Positions 9,096 to 18,268 of a DNA stretch of 64,000 bases are shown one piece after another. This DNA is from Bombilactobacillus bombi (GTDB lineage Bacteria > Bacillota > Bacilli > Lactobacillales > Lactobacillaceae), in the NCBI RefSeq assembly GCF_964340835.1, contig NZ_OZ204251.1. The stretch is one strand, 5' to 3'. Made by a program: the position numbers and the translations under genes. Positions within the stretch are counted from its first letter, which is position 1; every line of letters begins with the position of its first letter. The notes beneath the pieces were generated by a model, which was not told the origin of the DNA, searched no databases, and saw only the letters and a list, made by a program, of their open reading frames with translations.

Positions 9096-9959
9096 TTAAT
9101 TTAACGAAATATTTAACAATTCTAAGATACGATTCAAATCTTTAGTTGAAGAAAAATCAATTTGGATTTTTCCCTTGCCTCCCTTAGTATCAACAACGCG
9201 AACACTGGTACCAAATTTATTAATTAGTTGTTCTTCTGTTTCTTTGATAAAAGGTGATTTTTTATTAGTATTTTTTTTGGATGTTTTCGGTTGTGGCTGT
9301 GCCACCATTTTTTCCAGTTGTCGCACCGTTAAGCCTTGATCAACTACCATTTGCGCTACTTGATCGATTTTATTAGGATCTTTAAATGTTAATAAAGTCC
9401 GAGCTTGCGCCATTGTTAATTTGGAATCTGTTAACAATTGTTTAGTTTTCGGAGGCAAGGTTAATAATCGTAAATAATTAGCAATATAAGGTCGACTTTT
9501 ACCTAACTTTTCAGATATCTGTTCTTGGGTCAAATGTAATTTTTCAATTAAAGTCTGATACGCTTGCGCTTCTTCAATGGGATTCAAATCTTCGCGCTGC
9601 AAATTTTCTAAGACGCCAATTTCCATCATTTGACTTTCATCTAAGTCACGGACAATGGCAGGAATAGTTTTTCGTTGGGCAATTTTGCTGGCACGAAAAC
9701 GCCGTTCACCAACTACAATTTGGTAGCCGTTGACACTTTTTCGTACAACAATTGGTTGAAAAACGCCGTTTTCTCTAATCGACTGTGCTAACTCATCTAA
9801 AGATGCTTCATCAAATTCTTTACGAGGCTGATAAGGATTCGGACGAATTTCATTTAAATTAATTTCTACTACATTTTCGGAATTGATTTCATCTGCTTCA
9901 AAATCAGAAAAGATAGCATCAATTCCGCGGCCTAAGCCGCCACGCTTTTTTTCAGTCAT
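9096..9959 (-). CDS. parB: Chromosome partitioning protein ParB (Spo0J)
   Basis: CTP-dependent DNA clamp that loads at parS sites near the origin and works with Soj and SMC in origin segregation. The N-terminal ParB/sulfiredoxin domain shows PNPYQPRKEFDE (about 37-48) and VVGERRFRASKIA (about 81-93); NLQREDLNPIEEAQAY follows, then the helix-turn-helix (SEKLGKSRPYIANYLRLL) and a C-terminal dimerization domain. 287 residues is typical. Its start overlaps the soj stop by 8 bases, indicating translational coupling. No canonical 16-bp parS is visible by eye in this window. Confidence 0.95.
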   Translation of the reverse strand: MTEKKRGGLGRGIDAIFSDFEADEINSENVVEINLNEIRPNPYQPRKEFDEASLDELAQSIRENGVFQPIVVRKSVNGYQIVVGERRFRASKIAQRKTIPAIVRDLDESQMMEIGVLENLQREDLNPIEEAQAYQTLIEKLHLTQEQISEKLGKSRPYIANYLRLLTLPPKTKQLLTDSKLTMAQARTLLTFKDPNKIDQVAQMVVDQGLTVRQLEKMVAQPQPKTSKKNTNKKSPFIKETEEQLINKFGTSVRVVDTKGGKGKIQIDFSSTKDLNRILELLNISLN

Positions 9960-10716
9960 CGTTTTTCACTACCTCCTCAGCTAGTTGTAAGTAGGTTTCT
10001 GCTCCCCGCGATTTACGATCAAAATCAATGATGGGTAAGCCATAACTAGGAGCTTCAGCTAAGCGAGTATTGCGGGGAATAATGGTCTTGTAAACTCGAT
10101 CGCCAAAGTAACTTTGAACTTCATTAACTACTTGTGTTCCTAAATTAGTTCGAGCATCAAACATGGTTAACAAAACACCTTCAATAGCTAAATTAGGATT
10201 AAAATGTTTTTGTACCAAACGAATAGTATTTAATAATTGACTTAATCCCTCCAAGGCATAGTATTCACTTTGAACAGGAATAATAATAGAATTGCTGGCA
10301 GTAAAAGCATTAATTGATAATTGGCCTAAAGAAGGTGGACAATCAATTAAAATATAATCGTAATTATCCTGAATAGTCATGATAGCCTCTTTCAAACGAG
10401 TTTCACGGGCCATCATGGATGTCAATTCCATTTCTGCTCCGGCTAATTGAATCGTAGCGGGCACAATATCCAGACCAGAACGTTCAGTTTTCATGATTGT
10501 TTTTTGCAACGGCAACTCATTAATAATTACATCATAAATATCTTGAGTAACATCAACTTTTTTAATTCCCAAACCACTAGTAGCGTTACCTTGAGGATCA
10601 ATATCAATTACCAATACTTGTTTGCCTAGTTCTGATAAGCAAGCACCTAAATTGATTGTAGTGGTCGTTTTACCGACTCCGCCCTTTTGATTGGCTAAGG
10701 AAATGACTCTAGCCAT
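9952..10716 (-). CDS. soj: ParA-family ATPase Soj
   Basis: Deviant-Walker P-loop ATPase (KGGVGKTTTTINLG, residues 11-24; IDCPPSLGQLSINA around 123-136) of the Soj/ParA type, 254 residues with no N-terminal helix-turn-helix extension, so it is chromosomal in type rather than a plasmid F-type ParA. It partners ParB to regulate origin segregation and DnaA. It overlaps both the upstream ParB-like gene and parB by 8 bases each, a tight three-gene translational unit. Confidence 0.96.
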   Translation of the reverse strand: MARVISLANQKGGVGKTTTTINLGACLSELGKQVLVIDIDPQGNATSGLGIKKVDVTQDIYDVIINELPLQKTIMKTERSGLDIVPATIQLAGAEMELTSMMARETRLKEAIMTIQDNYDYILIDCPPSLGQLSINAFTASNSIIIPVQSEYYALEGLSQLLNTIRLVQKHFNPNLAIEGVLLTMFDARTNLGTQVVNEVQSYFGDRVYKTIIPRNTRLAEAPSYGLPIIDFDRKSRGAETYLQLAEEVVKNDD

Positions 10717-11542
10717 GTTGATCCTCCTTTTTAACTGTAATAATCATTTTATATTCTTGATCTGTGTCCACTTCTTGATAAGTAAATTGAGCACCATTTT
10801 TTTGAGCTAGTTTAATGGAATCATGAAGAGTATTAATACTCAATTTGGAATTGTTTGAGGTTAAAGCTCTTACTTTTGTTTGCTTTTTGACTTGTGGATG
10901 GAGTGTTTTTTCAACTAAATCCTCAGTAGCTTTGACTGTGAGCTTCTTATTAATTATTTGTGGTAATAAGGCTTGTTGTTGTTCTAAATTCAAATTAAGC
11001 AAAGCCCGACCATGCCGTTGTGAAATTTGACCATTAGAAATTGCTTGTTGAACTTGTGGAGCTAATTTTAATAACCGTAATTTGTTAGCAACATAAGACT
11101 GACTTTTACCTAATTTACGAGCAAGATCTTTTTGCTGTAATTGTTCCATTTGTTCTAATTTGGCATATGCTTGTGCTTCTTCAATCGGATTTAAATCTTC
11201 CCTTTGTAAGTTTTCAATGAGTGCCAAAGCAGCACTTTCTTGATTAGTGTATTCTCGAATAATTGCTGGAATACTAGTCCAATTCAAGCGTTGGATGGCC
11301 CGAAAGCGCCGTTCTCCCGCGATGATTTCATACTTTTGTTCATCGTTTTGCCGTACAATAATTGGTTGCAACAAGCCATTAGCTTGAATTGATTGAGCTA
11401 ATTCATTAATTTGCACTTCATTAAAATCATGTCGTGGCTGATAAGTATTAGGTATAATTTGTTCAACTGGCAATTCTTGAACTTGAATTTCATCATCCTC
11501 AGCTACTGGTTTACTATCCACAAATCTATCAAAAATTGACAT
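10709..11542 (-). CDS. noc: ParB-like nucleoid occlusion protein Noc
   Basis: Second ParB paralogue, 277 residues, directly upstream of soj, the position of noc in Bacillus-type clusters. It shares the ParB fold: PNTYQPRHDFNE, IAGERRFRAIQRL, NLQREDLNPIEEAQAY, then ARKLGKSQSYVANKLRLLKL as helix-turn-helix. The N-terminus starts MSIFDRFVD, a short possibly amphipathic segment; Noc proteins use such a helix for membrane binding. Whether this copy acts as Noc or as a second ParB is not decided by sequence alone, but order (rsmG-noc-soj-parB) and divergence in the recognition region favour Noc. Candidate target palindromes are listed separately at 23984 and 59839. Confidence 0.85.
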   Translation of the reverse strand: MSIFDRFVDSKPVAEDDEIQVQELPVEQIIPNTYQPRHDFNEVQINELAQSIQANGLLQPIIVRQNDEQKYEIIAGERRFRAIQRLNWTSIPAIIREYTNQESAALALIENLQREDLNPIEEAQAYAKLEQMEQLQQKDLARKLGKSQSYVANKLRLLKLAPQVQQAISNGQISQRHGRALLNLNLEQQQALLPQIINKKLTVKATEDLVEKTLHPQVKKQTKVRALTSNNSKLSINTLHDSIKLAQKNGAQFTYQEVDTDQEYKMIITVKKEDQHG

Positions 11543-11553
11543 AACTTTTCCTC

Positions 11554-12270
11554 CTAAAGGGGATTACGAGCTGGTATACCCGGCTTCCGTGGGAATTTAG
11601 CAGGTGTTGACTTAACCTTTTTAATCCAAATTAGCTGACGTTCCCCCGCCGCCTGTGGTAATTTCAACTTTTCAACGCGCTCAATCTGCCCCCCCAATTT
11701 AAATAATGCAGACTTTGCTGCGGCCATTTCTGTTTCGGCTTGAGCACCCTTTAGAGCAATAAAATAACCGCCTTGCTTTACTACTGGCAAGCAAAGCTCC
11801 AATAAGACTGGCAAATTGGCAACTGCTCGAGCCACCACATAATCATATTGTTGACGATATTGTGCTTGTTGTCCAAACTCTTCGGCCCGCGCATGAACGA
11901 GTTGTACTTTAGATAATTGTAATTGATCCACTACCTGTTGCAAAAAATTCAAACGCTTATTCAAAGAATCAACTAAAGTTAAATGCAATTTGGGATTAGC
12001 AATTTTTAAAACTATGCCTGGAAAACCCGCTCCAGTTCCGATATCAGCCACTGAAACTGCTTGTGTCAATTGCTGATCATAAAACATTGGTGTCAAAGAA
12101 TCATAAAAATGTTTGACATAAACAGCGGATTCTTCAGTAATATTGGTTAAATTCATCACTTTATTAGTTTCAACCAATAATTGGAAATATTGCTGTAATT
12201 GAGCCATTTGTTGATCAGATAAATTAATGTTTTGGTGCGCTAAACTTAATTGTAATTCTTGTGGATTCAT
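11554..12270 (-). CDS. rsmG: 16S rRNA (guanine-527-N7) methyltransferase RsmG
   Basis: SAM-dependent enzyme that makes m7G527 in 16S rRNA. The SAM-binding motif I is VADIGTGAGFPGIVLKI (about residues 71-87), preceded by the family's YVKHFYDSL; VVARAVANLPVLLELCLPVVKQGG follows as the core fold. 238 residues is normal. First gene of the operon that continues into noc, soj and parB; AAGGAG lies 6 bases before the ATG. Its leader holds an inverted GTGAAACA repeat (12284-12305). Confidence 0.96.
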   Translation of the reverse strand: MNPQELQLSLAHQNINLSDQQMAQLQQYFQLLVETNKVMNLTNITEESAVYVKHFYDSLTPMFYDQQLTQAVSVADIGTGAGFPGIVLKIANPKLHLTLVDSLNKRLNFLQQVVDQLQLSKVQLVHARAEEFGQQAQYRQQYDYVVARAVANLPVLLELCLPVVKQGGYFIALKGAQAETEMAAAKSALFKLGGQIERVEKLKLPQAAGERQLIWIKKVKSTPAKFPRKPGIPARNPL

Positions 12271-12283
12271 CTTAACTCCTTAC

Positions 12284-12305
12284 GTGAAACAGTATAATGT
12301 TTCAC
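12284..12305. promoter_or_regulatory. Inverted GTGAAACA/TGTTTCAC repeat over the rsmG-noc-soj-parB promoter
   Basis: Perfect 8-bp arms, GTGAAACA (12284-12291) and TGTTTCAC (12298-12305), around a 6-base centre; on the minus strand the centre plus flanks read TATACT, a plausible -10 for the operon. The arms are exactly the two halves of a parS site (TGTTTCACGTGAAACA) in swapped order. It could be an operator or a ParB/Noc autoregulatory site (inference). Confidence 0.5.
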
Positions 12306-12424
12306 AATCAATCCTAACCTAAACTGGCACTTAACGCAATCATCTAACTAGTAATTATACATTTTTTTAAAATTTTTTTGGTTAGAGTTTTTCAATATTT
12401 AATTATTTCAAAATTTTTCTATAC

Positions 12425-12454
12425 AAAAAAACAGGGCAACAAGACCCTGTTTTT
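12425..12454 (-). terminator. Terminator after the SpoIIM-like gene
   Basis: Ten-base stem 12427-12436 with 12445-12454 (AACAGGG/CCCTGTT core) and an A run that becomes a T tail on the minus strand. Confidence 0.8.
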
Positions 12455-12462
12455 ATCCAGAT

Positions 12463-13056
12463 TTATGCCCATTGCAATAAAATAGGCGTAATAAAGCCTT
12501 CTATTAACGCCGCCAAAGCAATTAATGGCACTACTATTAATAAATATTGTAATAAGAGAGCTTTGACTGATATAGGCTGCTGCAACTGCCGACTAAATAA
12601 AAAATTTCGCCAACCACGATTTAATTGTGCTGCCAAAGCTACCACTAACAATAATGCAGACATTTCAAAAATTCCATGTGGTAATATTCCTAAAACAAAG
12701 GCTTTAACTACCAACAACCAGCCACTCTGCGCCCCTCTAACACCTAACACAAATCCTACAGATAAAGAAGTCATAATAAAGGTCAACCAATAAAAACCAG
12801 GTATAGGAATAAGTGCCAACAATAAAATGATTAGGGTCGCTTTTTCATTATTCAACAAAATCCCCCAAAACATTTGGGTGTTGTTGCCACTAGTAGGCAG
12901 AATTGATCGCAGCAATTTAATCATGTTATGAATCGCTGTGGGATAAACATGTGCGAGATAGCCAGTAATCCCAGCAAAAATAACAGTAATACTTATAAAA
13001 GCTAGCCAGCCCCATTTTAAATAGCGCTTTAAGAAATCTTGATTGTATTTCAGCAT
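12463..13056 (-). CDS. SpoIIM-family (stage II sporulation protein M) membrane protein
   Basis: A 197-residue integral membrane protein with about five hydrophobic segments. GILPHGIFEMSALLLVVALA (about 125-144) and ALIEGFITPILL (near the C-terminus) are the two signatures of the SpoIIM/DUF95 family. In sporulating bacteria SpoIIM is part of the engulfment machinery; lactobacilli do not sporulate, and such homologues have no defined role. It lies 12 bases downstream of the antiporter gene on the same strand and is probably co-transcribed with it. Confidence 0.8.
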   Translation of the reverse strand: MLKYNQDFLKRYLKWGWLAFISITVIFAGITGYLAHVYPTAIHNMIKLLRSILPTSGNNTQMFWGILLNNEKATLIILLLALIPIPGFYWLTFIMTSLSVGFVLGVRGAQSGWLLVVKAFVLGILPHGIFEMSALLLVVALAAQLNRGWRNFLFSRQLQQPISVKALLLQYLLIVVPLIALAALIEGFITPILLQWA

Positions 13057-13068
13057 TTTTCTTCCTTA

Positions 13069-15039
13069 TTAATCATCAGATGTCATATAAACAAATTGGT
13101 CAGTAGAAATTTTTTCATTAATTGCTTGGACCAAGTCTTCTGAAAGTTCTTGCTTTTGTGCTGCTTGTTGGACAAAAGAATATTCATATTGAAAAGCAGC
13201 AATTAATAATTCACTTTCATTGGCAGCATTATCAACCGGATTATTAATTCGCTGATGCCGCAATTCATAATAGTGTCTTAAAATTCGGATTTCCGCTTTA
13301 TTATCAGGACGTTGCATCCGGCGTAAATACTTTATAACTGCATGATAGCCCCAATTTTCCATCTTCCGCACATCAGTTTGATAGTTTTCTGATTCCGGTG
13401 TGGGATGTTTCTTAAATTGATAAGCTTTAATTAATAATTGACGTTGATTAAAAAACAAGAGCCGCAAAATGGTCCAAGCTAATTTGAAACGTGTCCATGG
13501 CTTTAACAAAATTTTTCGCAAATAAAATAATTGCTTAATTTCATAACGTTGCGCACTTTCCCAACTAATTTCACCATTGCGGGCGTAATCATTAATAATC
13601 GCTGCTTCTAAACTTTGGGTTCGTTGAAATAAATGCGAGATTTTTTTAGCACTGGCGTGCTCACGGTGGCCACGTTGAGTGTGTAATAAGTCAATCACTC
13701 GACTAAGAGTAAGATAGTCTTCATTATGATGCGCTTGTAATTCTTGAATCGCATAATCAACCATTTGGGTTACTACACGATTAAATTGCTTAATTGTAAA
13801 AGCCTTTTTTTGTGGGGGTAATAATTTAGGCAGTACTAAAGTAGGAACAATTAAGCTAATCACAATGATAGTTTCTGCAATAAAAATCAAATCGGTTCTA
13901 AATGGTAATATCTGATTATTAACTACTAGCGGCAGCGTAAAGGCCATAGCTAAAGTAATTGTTCCATGCACTCCACTAAAAGCAATGACCCAGCTGTTTT
14001 TTTGATGTTCGCGATCATTGGCAGCTGGAACTTTGACTAATCCAAATTGAGCCCACAAAAAACGTAACAAAGTCATCACTACATATAAACCTACTGCTAA
14101 CACCATCAATACGATGAAGTGCTGACTGCCAAAATCGGCCAGGTCAATCATATTACGTGGTAATGTGACACCTAATAATACAAAGACAAATCCATTTAAT
14201 AAACGAGATAAAATTTCCCAACTAGTAGTCAAAACAACTTGATTACCCGTAGATGTTAGTCGTAATTGTTTTTGATAAATACCATGAATAATACCTGCAG
14301 CCACTACTGCTAAAATACCGGACAAATGTAATTCTTCCGCTGCTAAATAAACTAAAAAGGGAGCTAAAATATTTACTGGTAAAATTACTGCTGCCACATT
14401 AAAAGAGTGCCGTTGAAAAAACAATTGCAGCAAGACTAATAAACTGCCTAAAATAATACCAATAATAACGCCACCGACAAATACAACCAAAAAGCGACCT
14501 ACGCTGCCAAATAGCGAAAAATGGCCTGTACTAAAAGCTACTACCGCTAAATTCAAAGCTACGATACCAGAAGCATCGTTAAATAAAGATTCGTTTTCCA
14601 AAGTTTCCATCACTGGCTCTGGCACTTCAACCCCAGCTGTAATAGATGATACTGCTACTGCATCTGTAGGTGTCACAATGGCTGCTAAGCTTAAAGCTAA
14701 GGCCAAAGGCAATGCTGGCCACAACCAAGAAGTCAAGCCACCCGCTATTACAATTGTTACTAATGCTAAAACAATTGCTAGTGAGATAATGGCTTTCCAA
14801 TTATGACGCAAACTCAAGTAAGAAGTGTTTTTACCTTCATAAAACATTAATGGCGCTAAGATAATCAGAAAAAAAACTTCCGGTTCTAATTGAAAATGAT
14901 TAAATTGTGGTAACCATGATAAAATAAAACCTGTACCAATTTGATAAAAGGCTAAAGGAATTCGTGGGTAAAACGAGTAGATAATATTAGCGCCTACCGT
15001 CGCTATAATTAATAATAAGATACTAAAAAATAACTCCAT
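13069..15039 (-). CDS. Na+/H+ antiporter, CPA1 family
   Basis: Cation/proton exchanger with about 12 membrane helices in residues 1-400 and a long hydrophilic C-terminal domain of about 260 residues, as in bacterial NhaP/YjcE-type CPA1 proteins. The ion-site motifs are ATPTDAVAVSSI (about 122-133) and ENESLFNDASGIVAL (about 148-162, with the conserved Asn-Asp pair), plus SGVHGTITLAMAFTLP further on. The frame opens with TTG at 15057, but GTGGGG precedes the ATG at 15039, giving 656 residues. Probably sodium or potassium extrusion and pH homeostasis. The gene is divergent from the decayed ClC gene with about 100 bases between. Confidence 0.88.
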   Translation of the reverse strand: MELFFSILLLIIATVGANIIYSFYPRIPLAFYQIGTGFILSWLPQFNHFQLEPEVFFLIILAPLMFYEGKNTSYLSLRHNWKAIISLAIVLALVTIVIAGGLTSWLWPALPLALALSLAAIVTPTDAVAVSSITAGVEVPEPVMETLENESLFNDASGIVALNLAVVAFSTGHFSLFGSVGRFLVVFVGGVIIGIILGSLLVLLQLFFQRHSFNVAAVILPVNILAPFLVYLAAEELHLSGILAVVAAGIIHGIYQKQLRLTSTGNQVVLTTSWEILSRLLNGFVFVLLGVTLPRNMIDLADFGSQHFIVLMVLAVGLYVVMTLLRFLWAQFGLVKVPAANDREHQKNSWVIAFSGVHGTITLAMAFTLPLVVNNQILPFRTDLIFIAETIIVISLIVPTLVLPKLLPPQKKAFTIKQFNRVVTQMVDYAIQELQAHHNEDYLTLSRVIDLLHTQRGHREHASAKKISHLFQRTQSLEAAIINDYARNGEISWESAQRYEIKQLFYLRKILLKPWTRFKLAWTILRLLFFNQRQLLIKAYQFKKHPTPESENYQTDVRKMENWGYHAVIKYLRRMQRPDNKAEIRILRHYYELRHQRINNPVDNAANESELLIAAFQYEYSFVQQAAQKQELSEDLVQAINEKISTDQFVYMTSDD

Positions 15040-15137
15040 TAATGACCCCACTTTCAAAGTTTAAGTTAAACTAATTATAAATTAAATTTGCTATCTCGTC
15101 AGCTATCATGATACTTAGGAAAGAAATCGAGGCAATT

Positions 15138-16292
15138 ATGCACAGTCGTTTACAAATTATACACGTACAATTTATTATCAAATCTGTATGCGTCGGACTG
15201 ATAGTAGGAATTGTGGTTAGCTGTTTTCGCTGGTCGATTGAAAAATCTTTATCCTTTTGGCAGTTACTCTATCGACAAGCTTCAATAAATCCTACGTTAA
15301 TTTTAATTATTTTAATCGCTAATCTTGGTATTGGTCTCTTTATCGGATACCTGAGTCAATCGCAACCCCATATTATGGGATCTGGCATACCAGAAGTCGA
15401 AGGCCAAATCAACAATCAATTACAGCTTGCTTGGTGGCTTATTTTTTGGCGAAAATTTGTAGCCGGAACTTTGGCAATTGGTTCTGGATTATTTTTAGGT
15501 CGTGAAGGTCCCTCCATTCAGCTAGGTGCCACTTTAGGCCAGGGATTAGGCGAATATTTTGAAGATAATCTTCCTAATCAAAAAGTTATCTTTGCTGCAG
15601 GTGCGGCAGCTGGTCTCGCAGCAGCTTTCAATGCTCCATTAGCGGGAAATTTTTTGTTTAGGCTATTTTTATCCTGATTTACTAGGCGGGGGCAACAAGT
15701 TAATTTTACCCTTAGCAACGATTCATTGGCCAATTAGCGGGATTATTGCTCTTTTTTTAATCCGGTTTATCGTTTCAATGATTGATTACGGCTCTGGTTT
15801 ACCAGGAGGAATTTTTTTAACTATTTTATCTTTAAGAGCTATCTTAGGCCTATTATTTGTAAGTTGGCAATGGCTGCCAACTACCTGTATCAGTAAGGCT
15901 CCGTTTACTGCAATTTTGTTAATTACCGAAATGGTCGGTTCACTTAATCATCTCATGCCCTTGGCTTTAACTGCTTTAAGTGCCTATGTGGTTGTAGATT
16001 TCTTGGGAGGTGCCCCTATTTATACTTCACTTTTAGAAAATATGCAACTTAAACGAACTTTAACCACGTTTAGCGACAATAATCAGCTTTTCAGCTTGCC
16101 GATTTTTAATGATAGTTTGATTGCTAATCAACAAGTAAAAGATATTAAATGGCCTGCACAAACTTTGCTAATTAATATCAACGTGGTGAGCATCAACTAG
16201 TTCCCAATGGTGATACTATTATCCAAGTCGGTGATACCTTACAGGTTTCTACTAATCAAGCAGGTTATCAACAACTCCAACAATATCTCTAG
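15138..16292 (+). pseudogene. Decayed ClC chloride transporter gene
   Basis: ClC family signatures occur in order but not in one frame. Frame A (15138-15679) has GSGIPEVEGQ, GREGPSIQLGA and AAFNAPLAG, then stops. Frame B picks up with YPDLLGGGNKLILPLAT (from about 15664) and continues through GSGLPGGIFL, CISKAPFTAILLITEM and GGAPIYTSLLEN to a stop at 16198-16200. Frame C (16182-16292) encodes the end of the cytoplasmic TrkA_C-like domain (RGEHQLVPNGDTIIQVGD). Compared with intact ClC proteins about 130 residues are missing after AAFNAPLAG and several tens after GLPGGIF...ILGLLF. So at least two internal deletions plus frameshifts; non-functional. ATG at 15138 has GAGG five bases upstream. Confidence 0.85.
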
Positions 16293-16303
16293 GAGCAAAA
16301 ACT

Positions 16304-16819
16304 ATGACTTTAATTTATCTGCGAGCAACTCAAATGAAGGATTTGCAGACAGTTTTTACTATTATTAAACAGGCTCAAACCCTTTTAAAGAATGAACATA
16401 TCGATCAATGGCAAGATGGACAACCATCTTTGGCACAGCTACAACAAGACATATTGCACCAGCAAAGTTATGTTTTAATAAGCAAGCAGCACATTTGTGG
16501 TACAGCAGTTTTATTACAACAGCCAGAACCTAACTATTCGCAACTGCAAACAGCTTGGCACAGTCAAACTGTCTATGCTACCATTCATCGTTTTGCAATA
16601 GCACAAACACACCAAGGGCAACATTTAGGCAATCAGTTACTCTCAAATCTTATTACGTTAGGTTATCAACAAGGTTTTTGTAACTTCCGCATTGATACCC
16701 ATCCTAATAATTTACGGATGCAACATCTCATCAAAGAGGCAGGCTTTATTTATCGTGGAAGTATCTGTTTAAATAAAAATCCTAAAAAACCGCGCTTAGC
16801 CTATGAATTGAATTTATAA
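16304..16819 (+). CDS. GNAT-family N-acetyltransferase
   Basis: A 171-residue protein with the GNAT fold: acetyl-CoA-binding segment IAQTHQGQHLGNQLLSNLI (about residues 104-122) and FCNFRIDTHPNNLRMQHLIKEAGF downstream, the usual motif B region. Substrate unknown. AGGAGC precedes the ATG, and that site overlaps the last codons of the decayed ClC gene, so it may still be transcribed from the old ClC promoter. Convergent with asnA across a shared terminator. Confidence 0.85.
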   Translation: MTLIYLRATQMKDLQTVFTIIKQAQTLLKNEHIDQWQDGQPSLAQLQQDILHQQSYVLISKQHICGTAVLLQQPEPNYSQLQTAWHSQTVYATIHRFAIAQTHQGQHLGNQLLSNLITLGYQQGFCNFRIDTHPNNLRMQHLIKEAGFIYRGSICLNKNPKKPRLAYELNL

Positions 16820-16828
16820 TTGTTATAA

Positions 16829-16869
16829 AAAGGCAAAAATAAGTTTTTACCAAACTTACTTTTGCCTTT
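16829..16869. terminator. Bidirectional terminator between the acetyltransferase and asnA
   Basis: Eighteen-base stem 16829-16846 with 16852-16869 (one G-U pair), A-rich on one side and T-rich on the other, between convergent genes. Confidence 0.85.
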
Positions 16870-16889
16870 AGAAATTTACTTTGTAATAA

Positions 16890-17897
16890 TTATAGAATTT
16901 GAATGCGATGTTGAGCACATTCGTCTAGCATTGCTTGAGGCCATGCACTTGCTTGTACTTCTCCAATATGAGCCTTTCCCAAAAGCAACATACAAATACG
17001 CGATTGACCAATTCCACCACCAATGGTATATGGTACTTCTTCATGCAAAATCATTTGATGATATGGTAATTGTAATCTATCTTCGGCATGGGCAGCTTTA
17101 AGTTGGGACTTTAGAGAAGCTGCATCTACCCGAATTCCCATACTAGAAACCTCCAAAGCACATTGCAGAGGCTCATACCAGAAAATAATATCACCATTCA
17201 ACTGCCAATCATCATAATCGGGTGCTCGGCCGTCGTGGCGTTGACCGCTTTTCAATGGGCCCCCAATATTCATGAGAAATACAGCGCCCAATTCTTGACA
17301 GATAGCTTTTTCACGTTCCCATGGTGCTAATTTGGGATAGCGGTCTTCTAACTCTTGAGTAGTGACAAAATGAATCTCATCTGGCAAGTGATACACCGCA
17401 TCGGGATATTTATACCAGACTTCATCTTCCATATGTTTAATTACTTTGAAGACTTGACGTACTGTAGCTTTTAAAGTAGCTTCATTACGTTCATCTTTAG
17501 TAATAACTTTCTCCCAGTCCCATTGATCAACATAACTAGAGTGCAAGTTGTCTAAATCTTCATCTTTGCGAATGGCATTCATATTAGTATACAAACCTTC
17601 GTGTAAACCAAAGCCATATTTTTGTAAAGCTACTCGTTTCCATTTTGCTAATGAGTGGACAATTTCTAAAGTTTGATCAGGTAAATCTTGCATAGTAAAC
17701 GATACTGGTTGTTCCACACCATTCAAATTGTCATTTAATCCGGTAGAACGCTCCACAAACATTGGTGCAGATAAACGTGTTAGATTTAATTCTTGCCCAA
17801 TTTCATCTTGAAAAGTCTCACGAATATAACGAATGGCCTCTTCTGTTTGCCGTACTGTCAATTTAGGATCATAATCCTTGGGAATAGTTAAATGCAT
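16890..17897 (-). CDS. asnA: Aspartate-ammonia ligase (asparagine synthetase A)
   Basis: ATP-dependent amidation of aspartate with ammonia to asparagine; class II aminoacyl-tRNA-synthetase fold. Visible family features: RLSAPMFVERSTGLNDNLNG at about residues 40-60, HSLAKWKR, DQWDWEKVI, and the C-terminal GGGIGQSRICMLLLGK, the class II motif 3 arginine region. The longest frame begins with a TTG at 17915, which is itself part of the AAGGAGG ribosome site; the ATG at 17897 is 8 bases after that site and gives 335 residues, close to the 330 of the E. coli enzyme. Controlled by the T-box immediately upstream. Confidence 0.96.
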   Translation of the reverse strand: MHLTIPKDYDPKLTVRQTEEAIRYIRETFQDEIGQELNLTRLSAPMFVERSTGLNDNLNGVEQPVSFTMQDLPDQTLEIVHSLAKWKRVALQKYGFGLHEGLYTNMNAIRKDEDLDNLHSSYVDQWDWEKVITKDERNEATLKATVRQVFKVIKHMEDEVWYKYPDAVYHLPDEIHFVTTQELEDRYPKLAPWEREKAICQELGAVFLMNIGGPLKSGQRHDGRAPDYDDWQLNGDIIFWYEPLQCALEVSSMGIRVDAASLKSQLKAAHAEDRLQLPYHQMILHEEVPYTIGGGIGQSRICMLLLGKAHIGEVQASAWPQAMLDECAQHRIQIL

Positions 17898-17920
17898 TAT
17901 CATTTCCTCCTTCAATTCAA

Positions 17921-18197
17921 TAAAAAAAGTCCTTCATCCCTAAATTCAAGGGACGAAAGACTTCGCGGTACCACCCAAGTTGTTTATCAAAGATAAACCA
18001 CCTCACTAGTGTACATACATACACTGCCGATAGTAACGCTCCGGTTGCGTCTTAGCTTACTGCGGTCAGGTTCAGCTAAGCAACTTCAAAAAGTGTTTTT
18101 CACATGATAGCTTTACTGGTTTGAGTTCTCACTATTCTCAATTCACTGTCAGTGCTCATCATCTTACTGGTCTTTTTGTTGGTTTTTATTTTTTATT
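17921..18197 (-). ncRNA. T-box leader (asparagine-type) controlling asnA
   Basis: The conserved T-box GGTGGTACCGCG is at 17975-17964 on the minus strand. It is followed by a terminator hairpin (17949-17962 with 17928-17941) and a run of seven T residues. Upstream is a large stem-loop region; a candidate specifier AAC (Asn) is at 18127-18125 in a GAGAACTC context. Uncharged tRNA-Asn would stabilise the antiterminator and switch asnA on. The specifier choice is by eye only. Confidence 0.9.
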
Positions 18198-18203
18198 GAA
18201 ATT

Positions 18204-18231
18204 ATCATATCACATCATTTTCATTTTGCAA
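18204..18231 (-). promoter_or_regulatory. Promoter of the T-box/asnA transcript
   Basis: TTGCAA (18231-18226) and TATGAT (18209-18204) with a 16-base spacer, just upstream of the T-box leader. Confidence 0.6.
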
Positions 18232-18268
18232 GCATTATTCTAATAAATTTCTCATAATAATTAATTTG

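Noticed and set aside
9096..12305. Canonical parS sites in the segregation operon
   Set aside because: No 16-bp TGTTTCACGTGAAACA was seen by eye; only the everted halves at 12284-12305.
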